From positions 1 to 64,000 of the forward strand of contig JADKFA010000012.1 in the NCBI GenBank assembly GCA_016717725.1: a DNA stretch of 64,000 nt. The letters run 5' to 3'. The translations under genes and the position numbers were made by a program. The notes under the pieces were generated by a model. The model ran no database searches, was not told the origin of the DNA, and was given only the letters and a program-made list of their open reading frames with translations. Every line of letters begins with the position of its first letter. The first letter of the stretch is position 1. Positions 9,320 to 19,101 of this stretch are shown one piece after another. This DNA comes from Bacteroidota bacterium. GTDB lineage: Bacteria > Bacteroidota > Bacteroidia > AKYH767-A > OLB10.

Positions 9320-11292
9320 TTGTAAATTGCAGCTTTACACATGTTTATAATTTAACACTGCCATCAGCTCCTGTAGGTAGTAATGCTTTACTCTACGATC
9401 AACTCACAAATCAAACTATACAAAATGTTGTTTTAGGAAATGCTGTAAGTGCGCCAGCCACAAATTTTCAAATGAAGATAACAACTTTACCGCATAATAT
9501 AGCTGCTCCCATTACTTTGCCGGAAGGTTCACTTACAAGAGTGTATTTTGAAAGTAGGAATTTATCTGCTCGTTTAACGGATGACGAAATTTGTGAAAAC
9601 AGTACTACTACGCTTATAATTGAAGGTGGCAATGCTCCCTACACAGTTACTTGTACAGATCTATCATTTTCGACAACATCAAACCCAAATGTATTTAATG
9701 TGACGAATTTAAATTCTTTATCCTCCACTTTAAGTGTTCTTATTAATGTAGATTGTTCAGGTTGTACTCCCATTATTATACCGATAACAATTCATGAGAA
9801 ATTCGCAAGTGATCTTATTATTTTAGTAGATGGGATCCCTGCAACCTCAAATCAAAATATTCCATCGTGCCCTGGGACACCCATTACATTGGAAGCTCAA
9901 TTTACAAAAAGTACTGCAGGCACCTATAGTACAAGCGGCGACTATCACTTTCTTTGGGCACCCGATACAGGAATCACTTCCAATACGTGTTCTACCCAAT
10001 TACCTATGTGTCCGGAAATAGAGGTAGATCCCGAGAGACCGACCAAATACACGGTTTATGTCACTGATGATTTTTGCTGGCAAAGTGCTTCCGTTATTAT
10101 CAAACCTTTAATAGAAATGGATTTAGGAATAGATCAAACAATTTGCAATGGCACTACAATTGAAGTCGTTCCCACTTATGTTGTGCATCAAGGTGGATTC
10201 TCATATAATTTAACATGGACCCCTGGAAATACAAATGGGTTAACCTATACTTATAATCCAACTGTTGCAGGTGATCAAATAATTACAGCTGAATTAGTAA
10301 GAACTGGTTCACCTCCTTATTGTGTAATCACTGATCAAATCAATATAAAGTCTTTGAATTGCTGTTCAGGGGTATTTTCACTTATACCTACTTTGCAAAA
10401 TGGAACTTATGCTAGTTATTCTGAGGATTTAGTTAATGCGGTCGATGACGATAACATTGGTGATTGCCCCGCTTGCATTCAAGTAGTTAATTCAGATGGA
10501 ACAAGTAATTATAATTTAACAAAAAATCAAACTAAAGTCACAATTGACTTGTTGGGGCATGCAAACACCTATACAATTAATGGAAATTTTATTGTTGATA
10601 ATGATATAATGGATCAGAACAATGATCTATTGATAGATGGATATGATTTAACCATAAAAAATGGAAACCTCACTTTTGGATCCGAGGCCCAAATCCTTGT
10701 TGGAGATAAGCGAAAATTAGTTCTTGAAAATTGCACCTTGACAAATTGCACGTCTGAAATGTGGAATGGAGTAAATGTGTCAAAAACCGGAGTGGAATTA
10801 CCTCCATCTATTGAATTTATTAATTGCGTATTTTCAGGTGCAACGAAAGCGATTAATTTAGCACGGGAATCTAATTTTAAAATTGAAGATTGTACATTTG
10901 AAAATAACTATGTTGACATTCATTTAGAAAAGTATCAGCAGCCACTTGAGCAGGATGAATTAAGCGGAGTGTCTACTAATAATTATATTCGTGGTTGTAC
11001 GTTTACTTCTGATGGGAACACTTTGCTTTCTCCGTATAGTTCAGTACATAAATTTGCTGGCATATCACTTGACGATGTTCGATACGTTGTCCTCGGCGAT
11101 AGCGATCTAACTGTCGATTACAATACATTTGACAATTCGAATTATGGTATTTATTCCTATAATTCAAGTTTCGATTGTTACCATAGTACCTTTTCGGATA
11201 TTACAAATTTTGGAGGGCTCCATTGGGTAGACCTATTAAAGGCATATGCATTTATTCGCAATCTAATAGTGATTTTAATGATCGAAGCATGA
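9310..11292 (+). CDS. Giant T9SS surface protein, fragment 3 (Ig-like and beta-helix region)
   Basis: Continuation of the gene in a new frame, open from about 9310. It first completes the beta-sandwich commonly found after GH-A barrels (SAPVGSNALLYDQLTNQTIQ). It then has a cysteine-containing Ig/PKD-like region (DDEICENSTTTLIIEGGNAP; WTPGNTNGLTYTYNP). From about 10600 there is a right-handed beta-helix with repeated short strands (LTIKNGNLTFGSEAQILVGD; RGCTFTSDGN; DYNTFDNSNYGIYSYNSS). The true frame is left at about 11223, where one T seems missing from ATTGGG; the sequence continues as GRPIKGICIYSQSNSDFNDR in the next frame, so residues after that point up to 11292 are spurious. Confidence 0.65.
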   Translation, partial: RILIVNCSFTHVYNLTLPSAPVGSNALLYDQLTNQTIQNVVLGNAVSAPATNFQMKITTLPHNIAAPITLPEGSLTRVYFESRNLSARLTDDEICENSTTTLIIEGGNAPYTVTCTDLSFSTTSNPNVFNVTNLNSLSSTLSVLINVDCSGCTPIIIPITIHEKFASDLIILVDGIPATSNQNIPSCPGTPITLEAQFTKSTAGTYSTSGDYHFLWAPDTGITSNTCSTQLPMCPEIEVDPERPTKYTVYVTDDFCWQSASVIIKPLIEMDLGIDQTICNGTTIEVVPTYVVHQGGFSYNLTWTPGNTNGLTYTYNPTVAGDQIITAELVRTGSPPYCVITDQINIKSLNCCSGVFSLIPTLQNGTYASYSEDLVNAVDDDNIGDCPACIQVVNSDGTSNYNLTKNQTKVTIDLLGHANTYTINGNFIVDNDIMDQNNDLLIDGYDLTIKNGNLTFGSEAQILVGDKRKLVLENCTLTNCTSEMWNGVNVSKTGVELPPSIEFINCVFSGATKAINLARESNFKIEDCTFENNYVDIHLEKYQQPLEQDELSGVSTNNYIRGCTFTSDGNTLLSPYSSVHKFAGISLDDVRYVVLGDSDLTVDYNTFDNSNYGIYSYNSSFDCYHSTFSDITNFGGLHWVDLLKAYAFIRNLIVILMIEA

Positions 11293-11325
11293 ATGTTGGG
11301 GCAACCACAGCTGATGCTTCGTTAA

Positions 11326-12876
11326 AAAACATTTGGTGAATATCATATAGGATATAATTATTTTTCCTATACAATGTCAATACCTAATAACCCATTAAAT
11401 TTTGAAGGCACCGGTATTTGGGTTGGTAATAGCTATTATTTAAAGAATACTACGACCCCTCCTAACTTGCAAATTTTTGAAAATGATTTTGGAAGCCTTC
11501 TTGATTTAGCTGGTCAACCTCGCATTGGAATTTTTGTTTCTTTAGCTAATACACCCATTGTACAAAATAATCATATATATTTCGATCACTCAACAGCTCC
11601 TAGTGTACCAACTCTTGGAATTTGGATGCAGAATACTCAAAACGCATATATTAATGGAAATGATATTATTAATACGCCTACTTCAGGTTCGTTAACGAAT
11701 TTATTCTTAGGAATTAGATCTGATCGTAACCTTACACCCTGCATTTCTGATAATACTATTGATTACTTAGGTAACAGTATACAATTTTTAGGAGATCATG
11801 GACAAGTTTCATTGTCTAAAAATAAAATGCATTTTTATGATAATGCTATTTCATTAATTGGCGCGGACATAGGTGTGCAGGGATTTTTTGATATCAATAC
11901 TAGCGACTCTCGCTCCGATGAAAACGAATTTCATCATACAAACACCGGATTGCAACCTGACAGGGTGATTGGAACGACAGGGAATAATCTTGCTGTTACT
12001 TGGTATTTCAACTCTTCAAACAATCAAATTGAAAATCCAGATATTAATAATAGTATAAGTCCATTTTTATTGGATGAACAGGGGGTTAATCCTAATTTAG
12101 ACGCGATAGATTGCCCCCTTATTACAGATCCTGTCGCGCGTAATATGGCTTACGGCTCCGTTGTTGGGGATTCTGCACGGTATGAAGAAAACTATTATGA
12201 CTTTTTTTATCAGAATTCCAGAGCAAATCTCTACAGTATACTTAAATCTGACATATTTCTTCTAAATATGGAAGATGAAGCCGATTCTTCCTTTGGAGCA
12301 TTTTATAATACAATGAATGCGTCTAATATTGAAAAATTTGATAGCGTAAGATCTCAAATTGAAATTGGTGATTATGCCTCAGCCCTGCAGATTTTAAATT
12401 CAATTAATGATTCTATAAATTTTGAAAGTGTTTTAAAAAATGTGTTAATGATTTGCTTAAACCGAAGTATTGTGGATTCTTCATTAACATCTAATGATAG
12501 TACAACATTTTATGAAGTTGCAAATGAAAATCAATTATTATATGGGGAGTCGAGTATTATAGCTCGCAATTGGCTGTTTTATGAAGTTCACGATGGGGGA
12601 ATAGGTCAGGAATCAAGAATATCAAATTCAAATGAAAAACTCAACACTAGTTTTGAAGTTTCCATCTTTCCAAATCCAACTACAGATAATTTGAATTTTA
12701 AATACAAGGAAATCATTCCTGATCACATTACATTACTTGATGTAAATCAAAAGTTGATATTAAATTCAATTAATATAAATCAGTTAAATCTTAAAAACAT
12801 TGAAGGTGGAGTTTATATTATTCAATTTATAATAGACGGTAAAATAGTACTTACCAATAAAATAGTAAAACTTTAA
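11326..12876 (+). CDS. Giant T9SS surface protein, fragment 4 (beta-helix end and T9SS sorting domain)
   Basis: The frame returns at the A-run 11324-11329, which has one A too many (SLK-TFGEYHIGYNYFSY). The beta-helix continues (NTPIVQNNHIYFDH; YINGNDIINTPTSGSLTN; SLSKNKMHFYDNAISLIG). After a helical linker the protein ends with a T9SS type A sorting domain: SIFPNPTTDNLNFKY near the start and NIEGGVYIIQFIIDGKIVLT near the end. This domain directs export by the Por machinery and is normally removed and replaced by a surface anchor. The propeller gene follows after only 5 bases, suggesting co-transcription. The first methionine of this fragment (11374) is internal, not a real start. Confidence 0.75.
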   Translation, partial: KTFGEYHIGYNYFSYTMSIPNNPLNFEGTGIWVGNSYYLKNTTTPPNLQIFENDFGSLLDLAGQPRIGIFVSLANTPIVQNNHIYFDHSTAPSVPTLGIWMQNTQNAYINGNDIINTPTSGSLTNLFLGIRSDRNLTPCISDNTIDYLGNSIQFLGDHGQVSLSKNKMHFYDNAISLIGADIGVQGFFDINTSDSRSDENEFHHTNTGLQPDRVIGTTGNNLAVTWYFNSSNNQIENPDINNSISPFLLDEQGVNPNLDAIDCPLITDPVARNMAYGSVVGDSARYEENYYDFFYQNSRANLYSILKSDIFLLNMEDEADSSFGAFYNTMNASNIEKFDSVRSQIEIGDYASALQILNSINDSINFESVLKNVLMICLNRSIVDSSLTSNDSTTFYEVANENQLLYGESSIIARNWLFYEVHDGGIGQESRISNSNEKLNTSFEVSIFPNPTTDNLNFKYKEIIPDHITLLDVNQKLILNSININQLNLKNIEGGVYIIQFIIDGKIVLTNKIVKL

Positions 12877-12881
12877 TTGAA

Positions 12882-14414
12882 ATGAGATATCGTTTTATTT
12901 ATTTAATTTTAAGCGTGTTTAATTTATTCGGTTGTTCCGAAATTAATGCTCAGTTTAACAATAATTATTGGGTATTCGGCGATAGTGTGGGGATAGATTG
13001 GAGTAATACTGCGAATCCCTTATTTTTTAATTCACAATTAAAAGGAAGAGGAACAGCTGTATCTTTAGCTGATAGCAGTGGCGTATTAGTATATTCAGGA
13101 ACTGGACAAAAGCCTAATGTAATAGATCGCACAAGAACTTTTAATCGATATCATTTAGAAATACCAAATAGTGATAGTATTAATGGAGAAGGATGGTATC
13201 ACGAAATGTTACTAATACCCCATCCTGGCAATGATTCGCTTATATATTTATTTTCTATTGGAGTTAATACATGGCATGGCCTTTTTTTCACTTTGATCAA
13301 CTATAAAGCAAACAATGATTCAGGAATCGTTATTCAAAAAAATATTCAACTCCAAAATGCCCCAGCTTTTGATGGACTCACTGCTGTAAGGCATGGAAAC
13401 GGTAGAGATTGGTGGTTAATGTTTAAGGATTTTGATCCAACATTCCCATATACACTTAATAATAATTTCTTTGTATATTTACTTGATTCAAGTGGAGTGC
13501 ATTTTTTCCAGCAACAAAGCACTGGGAGTCTAAATAATGATAATTTAGGCCAATTAAGTGTAAATGTAGATGGAAGTTTGTTTGCAATAGTAACGCTTGG
13601 AGGATTAATTGAACTTTATAATTTTGATCGTTGCTCAGGAATAATTTCTAGTTCCAACAATGTAGAACCCTTTCGTAGTATGAACCCATATCCATATTAT
13701 TTTTCAGCTGCTTTTTCTCCAGATGATAGTAAACTATATGTTGTTAGTGCCGCCTATTTAAATCAACCGGGTCAATATGATACGTTGTTTCAATTTGATT
13801 TAGCAGCCCTGGATATTTTCGCAAGCAAACAAGTGATTGCAGTATTACCAAGTTATGAGAGTGGTGCAGGTAATCTGAAATTGGCTCCAGATAATAAAAT
13901 TTACTTGACATCAACAGATGAAATTGCAAGTTTACCATACCCTGATACATTATTTACCACCATCAATTCTTATCTCAGCGTCATCAACCAACCCGATTCT
14001 CTCGGTCTCGCCTGCGATTTTCAACCGTTTAGTTTTTATTTAGGAGGCGCCAGAACGTATTACGGTTTGCCAAACAATCCCGATTATGAGCTAGGCGCAT
14101 GGGTAGGCTCGCCTTGCGATACACTAACAGTAGGCCTTACCGAAAACAACCAAAAAGAGGATGTGTTTTTCCAAGCCTGGTATAATCACGAGTGGAATAT
14201 GATTCATGTTAATGCTTCGAAGTTGAAGGGGAAGAGTGGGGTGTTGCGGTTGTTTGATGTGGAGGGGAGAGTGGTGGTTGAGAGGAAAGTGGAGGTGATA
14301 GCGGGTGGGTATTTTACTGGAGAGATTGCGATGAATGGAATTGCGGCTGGAGTTTATATAGTTTCTTTAACTACAGAAAAAGATAAAGTACAAGGAAAAA
14401 TAATGAAATTCTAG
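12882..14414 (+). CDS. Secreted beta-propeller-like protein with T9SS sorting domain
   Basis: A 510-residue exported protein of unknown function. The signal peptide is FIYLILSVFNLFGCSEINAQ. A cysteine in it makes a lipobox conceivable, but the AQ end and the C-terminal sorting domain fit ordinary export better. The middle contains repeated blades of a WD40/PQQ-like propeller (NVDGSLFAIVTLGGLIELYN; AAFSPDDSKLYVVSAAY; NLKLAPDNKIYLTS). The C-terminal 80 residues form a T9SS type A domain (LRLFDVEGRVVVERKV; GIAAGVYIVSLTTEKDKVQG). The gene follows the giant T9SS gene by 5 bases. A broken inverted copy lies at 1-1380, and the last 240 bases of the two copies are far more similar than the rest. Confidence 0.8.
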   Translation: MRYRFIYLILSVFNLFGCSEINAQFNNNYWVFGDSVGIDWSNTANPLFFNSQLKGRGTAVSLADSSGVLVYSGTGQKPNVIDRTRTFNRYHLEIPNSDSINGEGWYHEMLLIPHPGNDSLIYLFSIGVNTWHGLFFTLINYKANNDSGIVIQKNIQLQNAPAFDGLTAVRHGNGRDWWLMFKDFDPTFPYTLNNNFFVYLLDSSGVHFFQQQSTGSLNNDNLGQLSVNVDGSLFAIVTLGGLIELYNFDRCSGIISSSNNVEPFRSMNPYPYYFSAAFSPDDSKLYVVSAAYLNQPGQYDTLFQFDLAALDIFASKQVIAVLPSYESGAGNLKLAPDNKIYLTSTDEIASLPYPDTLFTTINSYLSVINQPDSLGLACDFQPFSFYLGGARTYYGLPNNPDYELGAWVGSPCDTLTVGLTENNQKEDVFFQAWYNHEWNMIHVNASKLKGKSGVLRLFDVEGRVVVERKVEVIAGGYFTGEIAMNGIAAGVYIVSLTTEKDKVQGKIMKF

Positions 14415-14476
14415 CACTCAAAATACTGATAGTTTAAACGCGGCGACGCGGCGGTTGCGCGGCGTTCGCAGGGGAC

Positions 14477-15555
14477 CTACAAGATATTTTTTATGTTATC
14501 GAATTTACTTTTCAATTGCAGATGTTCTTTTATGTTGACTGGATTTTCTTTGATTTGTTTTTGAAGATAATTGATTCGCTCTTTAGAAACGGGATGCGAA
14601 CTCATCCATTCGGGGATATCGATGTCTTGTTCTTTTTCTAACATCTTAAAAAGATCAATCATGCCTTGAGGGTTGATGTTATGGTTGCGCAATAAGGCAA
14701 GGCCACTTATATCGGCTTCTTTTTCGAATTTGCGCGAATAACTTAAGGTGTGAAACTGATGCGCATTGTCGATGAAAATAGTCATCAATCCATTCACATC
14801 ATTGAGGACAAGTGTCAGTAATAAATAGCCCGATACATTTCGACTTAATAGTCGCATGCCATGTCGATGTTCTACATGAGATATTTCGTGAGAGAGTACG
14901 CCTGCTAATTCTTCAAAGCGATTCATTTTTTCAATATTCCGGTATTGATGATGATGCTGCCATCGGGTAAAGCAAATGCATTTACAATGTCGTCGTTCAT
15001 AACGGTGATGTGGTACCGTGAATCTAATTCTGGAGCCATGGTGTGGAGAAAAGAATTCAACTGCACACTCAACGTGGAATCTTCATTATCTGTAAAGTCG
15101 GGGCTTTCACTCACCGTTTTTCCAATTTGATCATCAACACTTCGAGGAATAAGATCCACCGCTTTTTCGGCGAGGAAGGGGATGACAAAGAAATAAATAG
15201 CAGCGCACAACGACAGTACAGAAGCCGCTAAAAAAAGATGAAATGCAGTGCCCGCATGCACAATGCGATGATACCAATTCTCTCGCGAATTGGATTTGTT
15301 GAAGTGAAAAAATGCATCAATAAAAACAGCATCTTTAATTTCAATAATTCGACTGTTACTTTTTTGTATCGATAAAATCAAATATGATTTTTCTCTGCGT
15401 TTTACGGTTAACTCTGAAAAAGGAAGATGTAAAACACCTTCCTCTTCCAGGGTTAATATTAATCCGGAATTGGTTTTGTTAATGGAACATTCTGCATGAA
15501 ATGGTTTTGTGATAATACCATTGTAATACTTAACATCTGCAACTAATTCGTTCAT
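14477..15555 (-). CDS. M48-family membrane zinc metallopeptidase, one frameshift
   Basis: Read from 15555 down. The first 210 residues comprise an N-terminal beta-rich domain, one membrane segment (AFHLFLAASVLSLCAAIYFFVIPFL) and the start of the peptidase domain (VNAFALPDGSIIINTGIL). The frame then shifts at the A-run near 14925-14930 (one A missing; expected ILEKMNRFEELAGVLSHE). The second part has the zinc motif SHEISHVEHRHG (HExxH), the third ligand Glu in RKFEKEADISGLALL, and the C-terminal SSHPVSKERI usual in M48. The corrected length is about 359 residues. M48 enzymes degrade membrane or periplasmic proteins. The gene lies 13 bases behind a DUF898 gene, a pairing that suggests a joint envelope role. 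Confidence 0.85.
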
Positions 15556-15568
15556 CGATTATGTCTAA

Positions 15569-16546
15569 TTAAACTACAAAGCCAAGATCCAACATATCCG
15601 ACATATCTTCTCCAGTAGCGTCGGTGTACTCTTTTTCAGTTTGTACCAATTGTTCGGTGTCTATGTTTCCTACGATTTCAATCTTCGAGAAAATAAATTT
15701 GAGTGAGCGTGTTAGTACCCATGGGTAAGCAATTCCTAAGGTGAAAATTAGCATCAACAAATTCACGACAATCAATCCAAAGAAATCGCCACCCGAAGCG
15801 GTCGACTTTAAACGAATTTTATCGTCCTTATGATGTAAAGACAGATTATCGATATAATATTGAAACAAACTTTTCTGCCACCAAAACATATAGATTCCCA
15901 ATGTGATTATGGTTAAAAAATATCCTTTTAGGTTCAGTACAAAATACTCGCCGCCGTTCCCTTTGTATTTAAACTCGGCACTTCCAAAACGGACATTACT
16001 CAATACGTATTTACGAATATTAATGGCCATCCATGCTCCATAAATCCCCAGTGAAATAATGGTAAAAAACATTTCCTTAAAGAAGAGCATCATAAATTCC
16101 TTTCTGTCGCCACGATAGCCAAAACGAATTCCTCTCCAGCTGGTTCTCGACATACGGTATTTATAACTTCCGTGAATGGCTAAAGGAATGATAAGGACAA
16201 ATCCACCTAAATACCAAATAAATCCTAGGATTGGCATTTGCATATTAATCAAAACTAAAAATCCAATAATGATAATTGCGAAAAAGAGGATCGCTTTGAT
16301 AAACCCTTTAAACATCTCTTTTCCGGTTCCATGAAATTCGAACCTACTTTCATCAAAAGAAGTAGAGCCATACAAATACTGTAACTCTTTCGCTTTAGCC
16401 CAGGGATAATACAATCCGAGTGTGAAAATTTTCAAAATCATATTAATGATTGCAATGCCAAAGTAAGCACTTCCTGTGCCTACAAAAGAAAAGGGATACA
16501 CTCGCTCCGGGTTGCCGTGAAGTGATTTTTGTTCGATGATTTCCAT
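15569..16546 (-). CDS. DUF898 (YjgN-like) inner-membrane protein
   Basis: A 325-residue polytopic membrane protein. It has repeated modules with the family signature: FVGTGSAYFGIAIINMILKI, then FTLGLYYPWAKAKELQYLYG, later ISLGIYGAWMAINIRKYVLS and ITLGIYMFWWQKSLFQYYID. The recurring hydrophobic GxYxxW blocks and about six membrane helices are diagnostic of DUF898. The function is unknown; the family is often beside an M48 peptidase, as here (13 bases upstream of it, same strand). Translation starts at the ATG at 16546 (MEIIEQKSLHG). Confidence 0.85.
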   Translation of the reverse strand: MEIIEQKSLHGNPERVYPFSFVGTGSAYFGIAIINMILKIFTLGLYYPWAKAKELQYLYGSTSFDESRFEFHGTGKEMFKGFIKAILFFAIIIIGFLVLINMQMPILGFIWYLGGFVLIIPLAIHGSYKYRMSRTSWRGIRFGYRGDRKEFMMLFFKEMFFTIISLGIYGAWMAINIRKYVLSNVRFGSAEFKYKGNGGEYFVLNLKGYFLTIITLGIYMFWWQKSLFQYYIDNLSLHHKDDKIRLKSTASGGDFFGLIVVNLLMLIFTLGIAYPWVLTRSLKFIFSKIEIVGNIDTEQLVQTEKEYTDATGEDMSDMLDLGFVV

Positions 16547-16663
16547 AAATAGAGATTAGATTTATGGAACTAAAATAGTCTTTTTTAGATAACAAAGAAG
16601 CTGGTGAGGAAACTATCTATTCCTTGTTCCGTTTTTCCTCCAATATTTTAATATGAAGAAGGC

Positions 16664-17890
16664 TTAATATAAGCTTCTGGTCCTTATTGTGTTTTTTACC
16701 TTCTTTAATTCAGTCATCACCTTCGGCCCCGATTTCTTATCAATATCTAATACGACATATCCAATTTCTTCGTTGGTTTTTAAATATTGTCCAATGATAT
16801 TTACTTTCATTTTAGAGAGGACGCCATTAATTTGCGATAAAACACCGGGTACATTGTAATGAATATGCAAAATGCGATGTGCATTATTCATCACTGGCAA
16901 ACTAATTTCAGGAATGGTTAAAGAGCCAGAGCTACTACCATTTTCGATGAACGCAACGAGTTTGTCGGCAACATCAAGTCCAATGGCTTCTTGTGCTTCC
17001 ACGGTGCTGCCACCAATATGTGGGGTGAGAATAACATTGTTTAGTCCTTGTAAAGGGGAGGCAAATAAATCTTTATTGTCTTTGGGTTCCTCCGGAAATA
17101 CATCCACCGCTAATCCACCTAAATGTCTTTTTTCGATAGCATCTTTCACCGCCCATACGTCCATCACATCTCCACGACTTAAGTTAATAAGCACCGCTCC
17201 AGGCTTCATCTTTTTCAAGCGTGTGGAATTGATCAAATTTTTTGTTTCAATCGTACCTGGAACATGCAAGGTGATGATATCCGATTTTTTAAGAAGATCA
17301 TCCAATGAATTACTCGACCTTGCATTTCCCAAGATTAGTTTAGAATTTACATCATAGAACATTACCTTCATCCCTAAAGCCTCAGCCATTACTGAAACTT
17401 GAGAACCTATATGTCCATACCCAACAATACCTAAAACTTTTCCTCTAACCTCGTAACAATTTTTGCTTTCTTTTAACCAAAGACCATGGTGAGCTCCTTC
17501 ACTCTTTTCAAAAACACGTCTCATGAGCATAATGCTTAATCCCAAAACGAGTTCGGCTACCGAGCGTGTATTTGAAAATGGAGAATTGAATACTGCTATT
17601 CCTTGTTTGCGGGCAACCTCCATTTTAATTTGGTTGGTACCAATGCAAAATGCACCAATAGCAATCAATTTCTCAGCTTTTTTTAAAATGGCTTCTGTGA
17701 CTTGGGTCTTGGACCGAATTCCCAGAATATGCACTTTTCCAATTTTTTCTAAAAGTTCTTTTTCAGAGATCGATCCTTTGATTGATTCAATATCAGTGTA
17801 TCCTGCTTTATTTAAAAGGTTGATAGCCGATGGATGAATGTTTTCTAATAGAAGAATCTTTAATTTTTCTTTCGGATAGGAAGTTTGCAT
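16664..17890 (-). CDS. serA: D-3-phosphoglycerate dehydrogenase with C-terminal ACT domain
   Basis: The enzyme oxidises 3-phosphoglycerate to 3-phosphohydroxypyruvate with NAD, the first committed step of serine synthesis. The 408 residues match the E. coli-like form, which lacks the intervening domain. The NAD-binding loop is VLGIVGYGHIGSQV. The catalytic triad is visible as Arg in LINLSRGDVMD, Glu in DVFPEEPKD and His in LTPHIGGSTVEAQE. The C-terminal 70 residues form an ACT domain (ILHIHYNVPGVLSQINGVLS; NEEIGYVVLDIDKKSG), the site of serine feedback inhibition in the family. It starts at the ATG at 17890, divergent from fbp 147 bases away. Confidence 0.93.
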   Translation of the reverse strand: MQTSYPKEKLKILLLENIHPSAINLLNKAGYTDIESIKGSISEKELLEKIGKVHILGIRSKTQVTEAILKKAEKLIAIGAFCIGTNQIKMEVARKQGIAVFNSPFSNTRSVAELVLGLSIMLMRRVFEKSEGAHHGLWLKESKNCYEVRGKVLGIVGYGHIGSQVSVMAEALGMKVMFYDVNSKLILGNARSSNSLDDLLKKSDIITLHVPGTIETKNLINSTRLKKMKPGAVLINLSRGDVMDVWAVKDAIEKRHLGGLAVDVFPEEPKDNKDLFASPLQGLNNVILTPHIGGSTVEAQEAIGLDVADKLVAFIENGSSSGSLTIPEISLPVMNNAHRILHIHYNVPGVLSQINGVLSKMKVNIIGQYLKTNEEIGYVVLDIDKKSGPKVMTELKKVKNTIRTRSLY

Positions 17891-18004
17891 ATTACAAGGT
17901 TAGTACATCTACCCAAAACATGGAGAGGAAAGGACAATAAATTTTAAACAGGTATAAGTTAGTGAAATGCTCAATTCTTTGAAACTTTTCCGCATTACAT
18001 TCTG

Positions 18005-18012
18005 TATATTTG
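18005..18012 (+). promoter_or_regulatory. Candidate -7 promoter element of fbp (TATATTTG)
   Basis: TATATTTG matches the Bacteroidota -7 consensus TAnnTTTG exactly, 25 bases before the fbp ATG. A TTTG at 17978-17981 could be the -33 element, but the 23-base spacing is a little long. Confidence 0.5.
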
Positions 18013-18037
18013 TTACACTCAATCCATATAGATCCTC

Positions 18038-19066
18038 ATGACTCAAACGTTAACTCCCGGTAAAAGATTTATTACTCTTGGACAATTTATTATCGAAAGA
18101 CAAACTGATTTTCCATTTGCAAAAGGTGAATTGAGTCGGCTGTTAAGAGACATTGGAATTGCTGCAAAAGTTGTAAACCGTGAAGTAAACAAAGCAGGAT
18201 TGGCAGATATTTTAGGAGAGTATGGGGAAACGAATGTGCAGGGCGAAGATCAAAAAAAGTTGGACGTTTATGCCAACGAGCAGTTCATTTTAGCACTGGG
18301 AGCAGGAGGAGAATGTATTGCCATTGCTTCCGAAGAAAATGAAGACCTCATTGAAATTGATAGTAAGGTTTCTAAAGATGCACGTTATGTTGTGTGTATT
18401 GATCCGTTGGATGGATCTTCAAATATTGATGTGAATGTGAGTATCGGAACTATTTTTTCTATCTACCGTCGAGCTGATGATAGACATGGTTCAACTGATG
18501 TTGTAGATTTTATGCAAAAAGGTACTGAACAAATTGCTGCAGGTTATGTGATTTATGGATCGAGTACGATGTTAGTATATACAACAGGAAATGGCGTTAA
18601 TGGATTTACCCTAGACCCATCCATAGGAGAGTTTTGCCTTTCACATCCCGATATGAAAATTCCAGAGGATGGTGCCATATACAGTATTAATGAAGGGAAT
18701 TATCGTCATTTTCCAGAGGGTGTAAAAGAGTACATCAAGTATTGTCAAGAGGAAGATGCAGCTACTAAAAGACCTTACTCAACACGATATATTGGATCCT
18801 TAGTGGCCGATTTTCACCGTAATATGATTAAAGGGGGAATTTATATTTACCCATCCACTGGAAAAGCGAAGAATGGGAAGTTAAGACTTCTCTATGAATG
18901 TAATCCATTGGCATTCATAATTGAACAAGCTGGGGGTCGTGCTTCCGATGGATACACAAGAATTATGGATCTTCAACCAGAATCACTTCATCAACGCGTT
19001 CCACTTTTTATTGGATCAACAAATATGGTAGATAAGGCAGAGGAGTTTCTGAAGAAAAGTAAATGA
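18038..19066 (+). CDS. fbp: Fructose-1,6-bisphosphatase, class I
   Basis: The enzyme hydrolyses fructose 1,6-bisphosphate to fructose 6-phosphate in gluconeogenesis. The 342 residues are normal for class I. The signature DPLDGSSNIDVNVSIGTIFS supplies the metal-binding Asp residues; LYECNPLAFIIEQAGGRASD is the second conserved block (active-site Glu in the metal site). GYVIYGSSTMLVYTTGNGVN and YIGSLVADFHRNMIKGGIYI carry substrate-binding residues. It starts at ATG 18038 (MTQTLTPGKRF) and is divergent from serA. It converges with the M20 gene, with 35 bases between the stops. Confidence 0.95.
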   Translation: MTQTLTPGKRFITLGQFIIERQTDFPFAKGELSRLLRDIGIAAKVVNREVNKAGLADILGEYGETNVQGEDQKKLDVYANEQFILALGAGGECIAIASEENEDLIEIDSKVSKDARYVVCIDPLDGSSNIDVNVSIGTIFSIYRRADDRHGSTDVVDFMQKGTEQIAAGYVIYGSSTMLVYTTGNGVNGFTLDPSIGEFCLSHPDMKIPEDGAIYSINEGNYRHFPEGVKEYIKYCQEEDAATKRPYSTRYIGSLVADFHRNMIKGGIYIYPSTGKAKNGKLRLLYECNPLAFIIEQAGGRASDGYTRIMDLQPESLHQRVPLFIGSTNMVDKAEEFLKKSK

Positions 19067-19101
19067 TCTATTTTAATTAATAAATGGAATTTTTAATTTT
19101 T

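Noticed and set aside
14415..14476. GC-rich stretch with GCGGCG runs after the propeller gene
   Set aside because: It looks locally repetitive but has no regular period and no stable stem with a T-run, so it is not called as a terminator or repeat.
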